NCBI RefSeq assembly: GCF_000718095.1
Contig: NZ_JOEI01000021.1
Span: forward strand, 1 to 64,000
DNA length: 64,000 nucleotides
Source of the DNA: Streptomyces scopuliridis RB72
Lineage (GTDB): Bacteria; Actinomycetota; Actinomycetes; Streptomycetales; Streptomycetaceae
Direction of reading: 5' to 3'
Made by a program: the position numbers and the translations under genes. Shown in pieces: positions 42,142-50,977 of the stretch (position 1 is its first letter; the number at the start of each line of letters is the position of its first letter). The notes beneath the pieces are model-generated. The model did no database searches, was not told the origin of the DNA, and saw only the letters and a program-made list of their open reading frames with translations.

Positions 42142-42273
42142 CGGGCCGGCCTCCACCGCCCCGGTCCCGCCCCGTGTCCCCGTCCCCGTCACGCTCATCG
42201 CTGACGGGGGCGGGGAACCTCTCCATTCACAGGTCCGCACGACGGGAAAACGGAGAACAGGAGATCAGGACTG

Positions 42274-43014
42274 ATGACCGCCAGGGCCAGGCGCAGAGGC
42301 AGAAGCAGAGGCATGTACGGGGCCGGGGCCGGGTGCGGCGCCCCCTGCGGAGGAGGCGGTGGCCGCGGCGGGTGCGCGTGCGGAGCCGGCGGCCGGACCA
42401 GGGGCGGTGGCTCGGGCTGGCTGATAGCCATTCCCGTCTGCGTCGGGATCTGGCTCGTCCAGAACGGCTCCGAGCCCGTGACCCCGCCCATGCCGACCGC
42501 CGCAGAGGCCTTCGCCGCGGGCCCAGGCAGTCACACCGAGGCCGCCGCCGCCCCGATGCGGCCCTCGGCCCCGGTGCGGCTGAGCATCCCCGAGATCAAG
42601 GTGAACGCGCAGGTCCTCGGGCTGGGGCTGGGGCGCGACGGCAGTCTCGACGTACCGCCGCCGGTCATCCGCAACATCGTGGGCTGGTACAAGGACGGGG
42701 CCACCCCGGGCGCCAAGGGGACCGCGGTCGTCGCCGGTCATGTCGACAACGCCCAAGGACCCGCCGTCTTCTACGAGCTGGGCACGCTCAAGAAGGGCCA
42801 TCACATCGAGGTGACCCGCGCGGACGGCCGTACCGCCGTCTTCACGGTCGACGCCCTTGAGGTCTACAACAACGCCGAGTTCCCCGACCGCAAGGTGTAC
42901 GGGGCCACGGACCGGGCGGAGCTACGGGTGATCACCTGCGGGGGCGGCTTCTCCAAGAAGGGCGGCTACCAGGGCAATGTGGTGGCGTACGCCCATCTCA
43001 TCGGCACGAAATAG
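42274..43014 (+). CDS. Class F sortase
   Basis: A 246-residue membrane-anchored transpeptidase-like sortase. An unusual Gly/Cys/Arg-rich N-terminus (residues 15-47, CGAPCGGGGGRGGCACGAGG) precedes the membrane helix at 49-63 (WLIAIPVCVGIWLV). The sortase beta-barrel starts at VRLSIPEIKVNAQVLGLGLG, with catalytic His156 in VAGHVD and Cys222 in ITCGG. Class F sortases are actinobacterial; substrates are poorly known. AGGAG lies 10 bases before the ATG. It probably belongs with the preceding secreted protein, 132 bases upstream. Confidence 0.92.
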   Translation: MTARARRRGRSRGMYGAGAGCGAPCGGGGGRGGCACGAGGRTRGGGSGWLIAIPVCVGIWLVQNGSEPVTPPMPTAAEAFAAGPGSHTEAAAAPMRPSAPVRLSIPEIKVNAQVLGLGLGRDGSLDVPPPVIRNIVGWYKDGATPGAKGTAVVAGHVDNAQGPAVFYELGTLKKGHHIEVTRADGRTAVFTVDALEVYNNAEFPDRKVYGATDRAELRVITCGGGFSKKGGYQGNVVAYAHLIGTK

Positions 43015-43074
43015 CACGGGGCAGGCCACCGGTCCCGGCGCGCGCCCCCGCCCACCCCGCCCACGCCCGCCCGC

Positions 43075-43860
43075 TCACGCCGTCCACTGGTCGAACGCGA
43101 GCTTCGCGACCAGCGAGAACACCACCACCAGCAGCACCCCGCGCACGAACTCGCTCCCCTTCCGCAGCGCCATCCGCGCACCGATCATCCCGCCCGCCAG
43201 ATTGAACACCGCCATCAGCGCGGCCAGTTGCCACAGCACGGTGCCCTGGTAGGCGAACATCGCGAGCGCGCCGCCGTTGGTGCAGACGTTCACGATCTTC
43301 GCGGTGGCGGAGGCCGTCACCAGATCGAGGTGGAGTACGGCGGTGAGCGCGAGCACCAGAAACGTTCCCGTACCGGGTCCGAACAGCCCGTCGTAGAAGC
43401 CGATCCCGCCGCCGACCAGCACGATCGCGGTGACCGTACGCGCCCGGGTGACCGGGCCGCCCGCCCGCGTCCCACCGAACGACGGCCGCAGCAGGACGAA
43501 GGCCGCCACGCCCAGCAGCACCACCATGATCACGGGCCGGAGCACCTCGCTGCTGATCCCGGCCGCGAAGAAGGCACCGGCCATCGAGCCGGCGAGGGCC
43601 GCGAGCCCGATCCGTACGGCCGTCCTCACCTCGACCGGCGCCTTGCGCAGATAGGTCACCGCCGCGCCCGAGGTGCCGACGATGGCGACCGCCTTGTTGG
43701 TGCCGAGGATGTGCGCGGCGGGTACGTGCGGCAGTCCGAGGAGCATCGCGGGCAGGAGCAGCAGCCCGCCCCCGCCCACCACGGCGTCGATCCAGCCGGC
43801 CGCCCCGGCGGCGAGGCAGAGCACAACGAGCATGGTCAGCGAGATATCGGGCATGATCAT
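43075..43860 (-). CDS. TauE/SafE-family sulfite/anion permease
   Basis: A 261-residue membrane protein with about eight hydrophobic segments in two repeats. Each half carries the family signature: GWIDAVVGGGGLLLLPAMLL in the first and GIGFYDGLFGPGTGTFLVLAL in the second. Family members export sulfite, sulfoacetate or related organic anions, or take up sulfur compounds. Transport substrate is unknown here. The ATG at 43860 begins MIMPDIS; the second Met is an alternative start. It is divergent from nirB across 223 bases. Confidence 0.9.
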   Translation of the reverse strand: MIMPDISLTMLVVLCLAAGAAGWIDAVVGGGGLLLLPAMLLGLPHVPAAHILGTNKAVAIVGTSGAAVTYLRKAPVEVRTAVRIGLAALAGSMAGAFFAAGISSEVLRPVIMVVLLGVAAFVLLRPSFGGTRAGGPVTRARTVTAIVLVGGGIGFYDGLFGPGTGTFLVLALTAVLHLDLVTASATAKIVNVCTNGGALAMFAYQGTVLWQLAALMAVFNLAGGMIGARMALRKGSEFVRGVLLVVVFSLVAKLAFDQWTA

Positions 43861-43983
43861 GACCCTATGGACGGGATATGCGCCCCGTCCATGGATCCAG
43901 GGAGAGTGTGAGATTGGCGGCTCGCGCCGACGCGCTGGGCGACGCCGCCCTCACACCTCCCCCGCCGCCGCGCTGAGCGCAGC

Positions 43984-44021
43984 GTTCCGCCGGTGAAATC
44001 GCGGCGATCCGGCCGGGTAAC
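43984..44021 (+). promoter_or_regulatory. GlnR-like box array upstream of nirB
   Basis: Four pentamers are spaced exactly six bases apart: GTTCC, GAAAT, GATCC and GTAAC. GlnR of Streptomyces binds alternating gTnAc and GaAAc half-sites with six-base spacing, and nirB is an established GlnR target in S. coelicolor. The spacing fits perfectly but the half-sites match only in part, so this is a prediction. Confidence 0.5.
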
Positions 44022-44083
44022 AGCCGCCGCGCAGGCTTCTGGGCATGACCCAGCGATGCCGGCCCCCGGCGGAGGTTTCCGAG

Positions 44084-46639
44084 ATGTCCACCCCCACGAT
44101 CGTGGTCGTCGGCCACGGCATGGTCGGCCAGCGGTTCCTGGAGGCTCTCGCCGAGCGGGGGGTGACCGCGCGGGCGCGGGTGGTGGTGCTCGCCGAGGAG
44201 CCCAGGCCCGCCTATGACCGGGTGCGGCTGACCTCGTACTTCTCGGGCCGTACCGCCGATGAACTCAGCCTCGTGGAACCGGACTTCCTGGCGCGCCACG
44301 GCATCGAGCTGCGGCTCGGTGACCCCGTCGAAGCCATCGACCGCGCGGCCCGCACGGTCACCTCGCGGTCCGGGCACACCCTCGGCTACGACACGCTCGT
44401 CCTGGCGACCGGCTCGTACCCCTTCGTACCGCCCGTGCCCGGCAAGGACGCCACCGGCTGTTTCGTCTACCGCACGATCGAGGATCTGCTCGCGATCGAG
44501 GAGTACGCGATGACGGCCCGCACCGGCGCGGTCGTCGGCGGCGGGCTGCTCGGTCTGGAGGCGGCGGGCGCGCTCAAGGGCCTCGGGCTCGACACGCACA
44601 TCGTGGAGTTCGCCCCCCGGCTGATGCCCGTGCAGATCGACGAGGGAGGCGGCGCGGCCCTGCTGCGGACGATCGAGTCGATGGGGCTGACCGTCCACAC
44701 GGGTGTGGGGACGCGGGAGGTGACCACGGACGCCGACGGGACCGTCACCGGGATGGCGCTGTCGGACGGCTCCTCGCTCGACACCGATCTCGTCGTCTTC
44801 TCGGCGGGTGTGCGCCCGCGCGACCAGCTCGCCCGCGACGCGGGGCTGACGGTCGGGGAGCGCGGCGGCATCGTGGTGGACGCGCGGTGCCGTACGTCCG
44901 ACCCCGCCGTCTTCGCGATCGGCGAGTGCGCGCTGGCGTCGGACGGCCGGGTGTACGGGCTGGTGGCGCCCGGGTACGAGATGGCGACGACGGTCGCCGA
45001 CCTCCTCGCGGCGGACGGGGGCCGGCCGGACAGCGGCGGCTTCACCGGCGCCGATCTGTCGACCAAGCTGAAGCTGCTGGGCGTGGACGTGGCGTCGTTC
45101 GGTGACGCGCACGGCGCCGCGCCCGGCTGCCTGGATGTCGTCTACTCCGACCCGCAGGCCGGTGTCTACAAGAAGCTGGTGGTGGACGGGGAGGGCACCC
45201 TGCTCGGCGGTGTGCTCGTCGGGGACGCCGACGCGTACGGCACGCTGCGCCCGCTGACCGGGAGCGTACCGCCGGTCCCCGCAGCCCAGTTGGTGCTGCC
45301 GGCCGGGCTCGGCGCACCGGCGGCGATGGGTCCGGAGTCCCTGCCGGACGAGGCGGTGATCTGCAGCTGTCACAACGTCAGCAAAGGCGCCATCTGTGCC
45401 TGCTCGTCCCTCCCCGAAGTGAAGAAGTGCACCAAGGCCGGTACGGGCTGCGGAAGTTGCGTCAAGGTGATCGGCCAGTTGCTGGCCGCGAGCGGCAACG
45501 GCCCCGCCGACAAGGGGCTGTGCGGCTGCTTCCCGTACACCCGGGCCGAGTTGTACGAGATCGTCCGCACCCTGCGCGTCACCTCGTACGCCACGCTGCT
45601 CGACTCGCACGGCCGGGAGCGGGCGCGCGGCGGCGACGGCTGTGAGATCTGCAAGCCCGTCGTCGCCTCGGTCCTCGCCTCGCTCGCGCCCGCGCTGGGC
45701 GTCAGCGGCTATGTCCTGGACGGCGAGCAGGCGGCCCTCCAGGACACCAACGACCACTTCCTCGCGAATATCCAGCGCAATGGCTCGTACTCGATCGTGC
45801 CGCGTATCCCCGGTGGCGAGATCACGCCCGAGAAGCTGATCGTGATCGGGGAGGTGGCCCGGGACTTCGGTCTCTACACCAAGATCACGGGCGGCCAGCG
45901 GATCGATCTGTTCGGCGCCCGGGTGGAGCAGCTGCCGCTGATCTGGACGCGGCTCGTGGACGCGGGCTTCGAGTCGGGACACGCGTACGGAAAGTCGCTG
46001 CGTACGGTCAAGTCCTGTGTGGGGCAGACCTGGTGCCGTTACGGCGTCCAGGACTCGGTCAGGATGGCCATCGGCCTGGAGCTGCGCTACCGGGGCCTGC
46101 GGGCGCCGCACAAGCTGAAGTCGGCGGTGTCGGGGTGCGCGCGGGAGTGCGCCGAGGCGCGCGGCAAGGACTTCGGGGTGATCGCGACGGCGAACGGCTG
46201 GAACCTGTACGTCGGCGGCAACGGCGGCGCCGATCCGCGCCACGCGGACCTGCTCGCGCAGGATCTGTCGGACGCGGAGCTGGTGCGGCTGATCGACCGG
46301 TTCCTGATGTTCTACATCCGTACCGCCGACCGGCTGGAGCGCACCGCCGCCTGGCTGGAGCGGATCGAGGGCGGGCTCGGGCATGTGCGGGACGTGGTGG
46401 TCCATGACTCGCTCGGGCTCTGCGCGGAGCTGGAGCGGCTGATGGCGGCGCATGTGGACGGCTACCGCGACGAGTGGGCGGATACGGTCAACGACCCGGA
46501 GCGGCTGCGCCGGTTCGTCTCGTTCGTCAACGCGCCGGACACCCCGGACCCGTCCGTGAAGTTCGTACCGGAACGCGATCAGGTCAAGCCGGATCTCACG
46601 TTCCTCACCCTGACCACGCGAGAAGGAGCGAACGCCTGA
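44084..46639 (+). CDS. nirB: Assimilatory nitrite reductase [NAD(P)H], large subunit
   Basis: An 851-residue enzyme that reduces nitrite to ammonium with six electrons from NAD(P)H. Domains in order: FAD (VVVGHGMVGQRFLEAL), NAD (AVVGGGLLGLEAAGALKGLG), a BFD-type [2Fe-2S] domain (ICSCHNVSKGAI then CTKAGTGCGSC), and the sulfite/nitrite reductase repeats. The siroheme-[4Fe-4S] ligands are in SCVGQTWCRYG (C-x5-C) and SGCARECAEA (C-x3-C). The ATG at 44084 has GGAGG nine bases upstream; a start 13 codons earlier (44045) is possible. The stop overlaps the nirD start by one base. Likely under GlnR control. Confidence 0.96.
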   Translation: MSTPTIVVVGHGMVGQRFLEALAERGVTARARVVVLAEEPRPAYDRVRLTSYFSGRTADELSLVEPDFLARHGIELRLGDPVEAIDRAARTVTSRSGHTLGYDTLVLATGSYPFVPPVPGKDATGCFVYRTIEDLLAIEEYAMTARTGAVVGGGLLGLEAAGALKGLGLDTHIVEFAPRLMPVQIDEGGGAALLRTIESMGLTVHTGVGTREVTTDADGTVTGMALSDGSSLDTDLVVFSAGVRPRDQLARDAGLTVGERGGIVVDARCRTSDPAVFAIGECALASDGRVYGLVAPGYEMATTVADLLAADGGRPDSGGFTGADLSTKLKLLGVDVASFGDAHGAAPGCLDVVYSDPQAGVYKKLVVDGEGTLLGGVLVGDADAYGTLRPLTGSVPPVPAAQLVLPAGLGAPAAMGPESLPDEAVICSCHNVSKGAICACSSLPEVKKCTKAGTGCGSCVKVIGQLLAASGNGPADKGLCGCFPYTRAELYEIVRTLRVTSYATLLDSHGRERARGGDGCEICKPVVASVLASLAPALGVSGYVLDGEQAALQDTNDHFLANIQRNGSYSIVPRIPGGEITPEKLIVIGEVARDFGLYTKITGGQRIDLFGARVEQLPLIWTRLVDAGFESGHAYGKSLRTVKSCVGQTWCRYGVQDSVRMAIGLELRYRGLRAPHKLKSAVSGCARECAEARGKDFGVIATANGWNLYVGGNGGADPRHADLLAQDLSDAELVRLIDRFLMFYIRTADRLERTAAWLERIEGGLGHVRDVVVHDSLGLCAELERLMAAHVDGYRDEWADTVNDPERLRRFVSFVNAPDTPDPSVKFVPERDQVKPDLTFLTLTTREGANA

Positions 46640-47091
46640 TGAGCCGCCCGACAGTCCTGCCGACGCCCACGCCCACGTCCACGCCGACGCCCACGCCCAC
46701 GCCGACGCCGACGTCCACGATCCTCGAACTACTCCTCGACGACGGGTGGTTCGCGGTCTGCGACCTGTCCGCGCTCACCCCCGGGCGCGGAGTGGCCGCG
46801 CTGCTCCCGGACGGACATCAGGTCGCGGTCTTCCTCGACCGCGCGGGCCGCCCGTACGCGATCGGCAACCGCGACCCGTTCTCCGGCGCACAGGTCTTGT
46901 CGCGCGGGCTGACCGGCACGTACGAAGGACGGCCCTTCGTCGCCTCCCCGCTGCTCAAACAGCGCTTCGACCTGCTCACGGGCCGCTGTCTGGACGACGA
47001 CGAGGCCGCCGTCCGCGCGTACGAGGCACGGGTACGGACGCCCGCGCCCTCGCCCGCGCCCGCGCCCGCGTCCGCGCCCTCGCCCGCGTAG
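46639..47091 (+). CDS. nirD: Nitrite reductase small subunit with low-complexity tails
   Basis: The 150-residue product has a normal NirD Rieske-like core (about residues 27-125: WFAVCDLSALTPGRGVAALL, VAVFLDRAGRPYAIGNRDPFSGAQVL, FVASPLLKQRFDLLTGRC). NirD lacks the Cys/His ligands of true Rieske proteins, as here. Unusual are an N-terminal Pro-Thr repeat (PTPTPTSTPTPTPTPTPT) and a C-terminal Ala-Pro-Ser repeat, both made by six-base DNA repeats. The start ATG overlaps nirB by one base (TGATG). It completes the nitrite reductase with NirB. Confidence 0.92.
   Translation: MSRPTVLPTPTPTSTPTPTPTPTPTSTILELLLDDGWFAVCDLSALTPGRGVAALLPDGHQVAVFLDRAGRPYAIGNRDPFSGAQVLSRGLTGTYEGRPFVASPLLKQRFDLLTGRCLDDDEAAVRAYEARVRTPAPSPAPAPASAPSPA
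46662..46720. repeat. Hexanucleotide microsatellite in nirD (Pro-Thr codons)
   Basis: Variants of CC(C/G)ACG run for about nine units and encode alternating Pro and Thr/Ser. A matching Pro-rich microsatellite (CGCCCG units, about 47041-47088) encodes the C-terminal tail. Six-base units keep the frame when copy number slips. Confidence 0.85.
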
Positions 47092-47194
47092 CGCGTACGG
47101 ATCCGCCGGTCGTGCGCCGTCGTGTCCGGTCGTACGCTGGGAAGCGGGCCCAGTGCGTACACGAGGGGCCACGAGGAGCCACGAGGAGCGCCGC

Positions 47195-48148
47195 ATGCCG
47201 ACCCTCATGCCGACCCCCGGAACGACCGGCTGGAGCACGCGCGACATCCCCGACCAGCGCGGACGCGTCGCCGTGGTCACCGGCGCCAACAGCGGCATCG
47301 GTCTTGTCACCGCCCGCGAGCTGGCCCGCCGGGGCGCCCGCGTGATCCTCGCGTGCCGCAGCGAGACCCGGGGCAGGGAGGCCGAGGAGCTGATCCGCGA
47401 GGAAGTGCCGGGCGCCCGGGTGGAGTTCGGACCGCTGGATCTCGCGGACCTCTCCTCCGTACGGGGCTTCGCCGCCGCGTATCCGGCCGAACGGCTCGAT
47501 CTGCTCATCAACAACGCGGGCGTGATGGCGCTGCCGTACGGTACGACCGCCGATGGCTTCGAGACTCAGTTCGGCGTCAACCACCTCGGCCACTTCGCCC
47601 TCACGGGGTTGCTCCTCCCCCGGCTGCTGGACACCCCGGAGGCCCGGGTGGTGTCCGTTTCCAGCGGTATGCACGCGGTGGCCAATATCGATATCCGCGA
47701 TCTCAACAGCGAGCGCCGCTACCGCCGCTGGGTGGCCTACGGCCGCTCCAAGTCGGCGAATCTGCTCTTCATCCACGAGCTGGCGAGGCGGCTGGCCACG
47801 GCGGGCTCGGACATCGTGGCCGCCGCCGCGCAGCCCGGATACGCGGCCACCAATCTCCAGACGGCGGGCGTCCGGCTGGAGGGTCGCAGGACCGCGGAAC
47901 GGATCGTCGCCCTCGCCAACCGGATCATCGCCCAGCCCGCCGAGGCGGGCGCCCTGCCGACGCTGTACGCGGCGACCGCGCCCGGCGTGCGGCCCGACTC
48001 CTTCACCGGCCCCAGGATCCAGGGCTGGCGTGGCCCGCCCGCCCCGTCCTTCCGCGCGTCCTGGACCCTGGAGGACCGCGCGGGAAAGCTGCTCTGGGCG
48101 GAGTCGGAGCGGCTCACGGGCGTGCGGTACGCGAGCCTCCCCACGTAA
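47195..48148 (+). CDS. Short-chain dehydrogenase/reductase (retinol dehydrogenase-like)
   Basis: A 317-residue classical SDR. The cofactor loop is VVTGANSGIGLVTARELARRGA followed by CRSETRGREAEEL (Arg after Cys favours NADP), the DLADLSS acidic motif, NNAGVM, catalytic Ser in VSVSSGMH, and Y-x3-K in AYGRSKSANLL. The C-terminal part resembles retinol-dehydrogenase/WWOX-like SDRs, which act on lipid-like alcohols; the substrate is unknown. The ATG at 47195 has GAGGAG six bases upstream, inside a triple GCCACGAGG repeat. It is independent of nirBD (103-base gap). Confidence 0.9.
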   Translation: MPTLMPTPGTTGWSTRDIPDQRGRVAVVTGANSGIGLVTARELARRGARVILACRSETRGREAEELIREEVPGARVEFGPLDLADLSSVRGFAAAYPAERLDLLINNAGVMALPYGTTADGFETQFGVNHLGHFALTGLLLPRLLDTPEARVVSVSSGMHAVANIDIRDLNSERRYRRWVAYGRSKSANLLFIHELARRLATAGSDIVAAAAQPGYAATNLQTAGVRLEGRRTAERIVALANRIIAQPAEAGALPTLYAATAPGVRPDSFTGPRIQGWRGPPAPSFRASWTLEDRAGKLLWAESERLTGVRYASLPT

Positions 48149-48297
48149 CACCCCCGGACCGTCCCCCCGCCGGGATGACGTTTTCTCACCGCTCGTTCAG
48201 CCGACGTCCATGCGCGTCCCCTAGGCTCCTGCGACGCGCGACCCCGTGACGTCGGCCGGCGCCGCGGGGCGGTCACGACACCACCATGGAGCGACCA

Positions 48298-49455
48298 GTG
48301 GAACGTCGCAGTTTCCTGCGCGGAGCGGTCATCGGCACCTCGGCCGCGGCCTTCGGCGGCACCCTGTGGCGCGGCGCGGCCTACGCCGCGCCCGCCCAGC
48401 CGGGCACGGGCCCCTACGGAGCACTCGGCACGGCGGACGCCAACAACATCCGGCTTCCCGCCGGATTCACCAGCCGGGTCATCGCCCGGTCGGGACAGCA
48501 GGTCACCGGCACGTCGTACAGCTGGCACAACGCCCCGGACGGCGGCGCCTGTTACGCCGACGGCACCGGCTGGATCTATGTCTCCAACTCGGAGATCGAC
48601 CCGTCGGGCGGCGCGAGCGCGGTCCGCTTCTCCTCGACGGGCGCGATCACCGCCGCGTACCGGATCCTCTCCGGCACCCGGCAGAACTGCGCGGGCGGCA
48701 AGACGCCGTGGAACACCTGGCTCTCCTGCGAGGAGGTGGACCGCGGCTATGTCTACGAGACCGACCCGTGGGGCGTGAAGGCGCCGGTACGACGGGACGC
48801 CATCGGCCGTTTCAAGCACGAGGCCGCCGCCGCGGACCCCGTACGCAGGACCATCTATCTCACCGAGGACACCACCGACGGCTGCTTCTACCGCTTCACG
48901 CCCACCACCTGGGGCGATCTGTCGGCGGGCCGGCTGGAAGTCCTGGTCGCCGGTACGGGCACGAGCGGTCCGGTGAGCTGGGCGGCGGTCCCCGACCCGA
49001 GCGGCGCCTCGACGGCCACCCGTAACCAGGTCTCCGGCGCCAAGCGCTTCAACGGCGGCGAGGGCTGCTACTACGCCGACGACACCTGCTGGTTCACGAC
49101 CAAGGGCGACAACCGGGTCTGGCAGTACAACGTGGCCGCGGGGACCATCGAGCTGGCCTACGACGACTCGCTCGTCTCCGGTACGGCGCCGCTGACCGGT
49201 GTCGACAATGTCACCGGCTCCTCCTCCGGCGATCTCTTCGTCGCGGAGGACGGCGGGAACATGGAGATCTGTGTGATCACCCCTGACGATGTCGTCGCGC
49301 CGTTCCTGCGGATCGGCGGCCAGTCCGGCTCGGAGATCACCGGACCGGCCTTCTCGCCGGACGGCAAGCGGCTCTACTTCTCCAGCCAGCGCGGTACCAG
49401 CGGGAGTTCGTCGGGCGGTATCACCTACGAGGTCACCGGGCCGTTCCGGGCGTAG
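48298..49455 (+). CDS. PhoX-like (DUF839) Tat-exported phosphatase-family protein
   Basis: A 385-residue exported protein. The Tat signal is ERRSFLRGAVIGTSAAAFGG with cleavage near AAYAAP. The mature part is a beta-propeller typical of PhoX/DUF839: YSWHNAPDGGACYADGTGWI, WLSCEEVDRGYVYE (metal-binding Glu pair), GRFKHEAAAADP, YLTEDTTDGCFYRF, and FVAEDGGNMEI. PhoX phosphatases use calcium and iron; the substrate-site residues resemble them. GTG at 48298 has GGAG six bases upstream and is chosen; an ATG at 48286 would add four residues. The last 31 bases overlap the convergent regulator gene. Confidence 0.87.
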   Translation: MERRSFLRGAVIGTSAAAFGGTLWRGAAYAAPAQPGTGPYGALGTADANNIRLPAGFTSRVIARSGQQVTGTSYSWHNAPDGGACYADGTGWIYVSNSEIDPSGGASAVRFSSTGAITAAYRILSGTRQNCAGGKTPWNTWLSCEEVDRGYVYETDPWGVKAPVRRDAIGRFKHEAAAADPVRRTIYLTEDTTDGCFYRFTPTTWGDLSAGRLEVLVAGTGTSGPVSWAAVPDPSGASTATRNQVSGAKRFNGGEGCYYADDTCWFTTKGDNRVWQYNVAAGTIELAYDDSLVSGTAPLTGVDNVTGSSSGDLFVAEDGGNMEICVITPDDVVAPFLRIGGQSGSEITGPAFSPDGKRLYFSSQRGTSGSSSGGITYEVTGPFRA

Positions 49456-50453
49456 AGCCCTGCCGAGGGGCCGCCGCCCCGCAGCAGGGCGGCGCCCAGC
49501 GGGGTGAGGGTGTGCAGCACGGCGTTGCCGTGCCGCAGGGTGACGACGAGCCCCGCCTCGCGCAGGACGCAGGCGTGCTGGCTGGCGGAGGCGAGCGACA
49601 CGCCGGTTCTGCGAGCCAGCTCGCTCGTGGTCGAGCCGTGCTCGATGGCGCGCAGAACGGCCGAACGCGTATGCCCGACGAGCCGGCCGAGCGTAGGTCC
49701 GCCACGCTCCGTGACGGCGGGCGCGTCGGAGTGCGTGACGGGATAGACCAGGACGGGCGGCAGCGTGGGGTCGCGGTGGACGACCGGCGTGGAGCGGCAG
49801 AAGAACGACGGCTGGAGCAGCAGCCCCCGCCCGTCCAGGCGCAGTTCGCGGTCGACCGGGTAGTCGGCCTCCAGCACCGGGGAGCGCCAGCGCAGCATCG
49901 GCGGCAGCGTGGAGAGCAGTTCGTCCGCGCCGCCGTCGAGCAGCGCGCGGCCGCGCAGCGCCCGGTCCGCCTCGGCCCTGGCCCGGATATGGGGCCAGTA
50001 CGGCTCGACGGCGGCGCGGTGGTACGCACGCAGCGCCTCGACGAGCCGGCCGAGGCAGCCGGGACCGCCGTCGGCGAGCGAGGCCAGCCGTCCGCCCAGG
50101 TCTCCGCCGCGCCTATCGCCCACGGCGAGCAGGGCGAGTTCGGCGCGGATTCTTTCCCGCGGCGTGGCGCGCAGCGCCTCAAAGCCCTCCTCCAGCCCCG
50201 CGTCAAAGCCGAGCCGTCCCTGAGCGGGCGTCAGGAAATCCGGGAAATAACCGCGCTGTGGAACGAGCGCGGAGAGCAGACTTGTTTCACCATTCAACCG
50301 GGTCCGTGTTTCCCTGCGCCATTCCCCGTAGGCGAGCGGACCGCGCCGGTCTCTTATTCGATGAAAGCTGAGAATCGTTTCCCACAGCGGGTCGGGCCCG
50401 GCGGCCATCCGGACCCCGCCGAGGTCCTTCCCGGTGAAATGAATACGCAGCAT
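49425..50453 (-). CDS. ArsR-like winged-helix regulator
   Basis: A 342-residue regulator with the helix-turn-helix at the C-terminus (VLRAIEHGSTTSELARRTGVSLASASQHACVLREAGLV, then the wing LRHGNAVLHTLTPLG). The N-terminal 230 residues form a ligand-binding-like domain (ETILSFHRIRDRRGPLAYGEW). This plan is common in Streptomyces ArsR-family proteins, where the effector is rarely known. The ATG at 50453 has GGAG six bases upstream. The 3' end overlaps the PhoX-like gene by 31 bases; the upstream region at 50454-50700 is free of genes and lower in GC. Confidence 0.85.
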   Translation of the reverse strand: MLRIHFTGKDLGGVRMAAGPDPLWETILSFHRIRDRRGPLAYGEWRRETRTRLNGETSLLSALVPQRGYFPDFLTPAQGRLGFDAGLEEGFEALRATPRERIRAELALLAVGDRRGGDLGGRLASLADGGPGCLGRLVEALRAYHRAAVEPYWPHIRARAEADRALRGRALLDGGADELLSTLPPMLRWRSPVLEADYPVDRELRLDGRGLLLQPSFFCRSTPVVHRDPTLPPVLVYPVTHSDAPAVTERGGPTLGRLVGHTRSAVLRAIEHGSTTSELARRTGVSLASASQHACVLREAGLVVTLRHGNAVLHTLTPLGAALLRGGGPSAGLYARNGPVTS

Positions 50454-50708
50454 CAAATCTCCACTTGTTGCATCCACTATCTCCCCAGCAGCCCCCAGCA
50501 CTGAGTATGCAGGTCATCACGGGCTGTTACCACGGTGTTTCGGCCACAGTTGAAACGCTTCGCGGTGGCGCGCGCGAAGCGAAAAGCTGTACCTCGTCGG
50601 GCATGAAACCTGGACGACCGAATAGGCGTGGCGAAGACCGTGGGGGGCTTTGCCCGCTCGGCGGCGGTCGGTCGAGGTTGCGGCTCCATGTCCGGCCCGC
50701 GTAAAAGG

Positions 50709-50845
50709 GGCGCGACCGGTGGGTGGGGATCCACCGGTCGCGCCCTACTGTTGCCCGCCGTTACCCGGCGGGCAATTCAACACAGCACTCACCGTCCGCA
50801 CATGACGAAGGGGCAGGCGCCTCCGCACAAGGCGCCCGCCCCTTC
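50709..50845. terminator. Three consecutive hairpins downstream of ppdK
   Basis: Hairpin 1: 14-bp perfect stem GGCGCGACCGGTGG with an 8-base loop (50709-50744). Hairpin 2: TTGCCCGCC/GGCGGGCAA (50751-50775). Hairpin 3: GAAGGGGCAGGCGCC with GGCGCCCGCCCCTTC, one mismatch (50807-50845). They fill most of the 524-base gap between ppdK and the regulator gene. Nothing else is seen in that gap; no convincing gene lies at 50454-50977. Confidence 0.7.
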
Positions 50846-50977
50846 TCTGTGCCCCGGAGCCACCCCGCCGGTCCGGCGAGGGTCAGGGATCAACCGGCAA
50901 TGCGGCTCCGGTGTTCAGAGGAAATCCCCCACTTTCTCTCGGGAATCATCGGACGCCCTCACCGGTGCCATCGGGAG

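Noticed and set aside
43865..46453. An 862-codon frame antisense to nirB
   Set aside because: The sense strand encodes all nitrite reductase motifs; the antisense product is an Arg/His/Gln-rich shadow.
46662..46720. Possible CRISPR or iteron array in nirD
   Set aside because: Six-base microsatellite within a coding frame; no spacers and no replication genes nearby.
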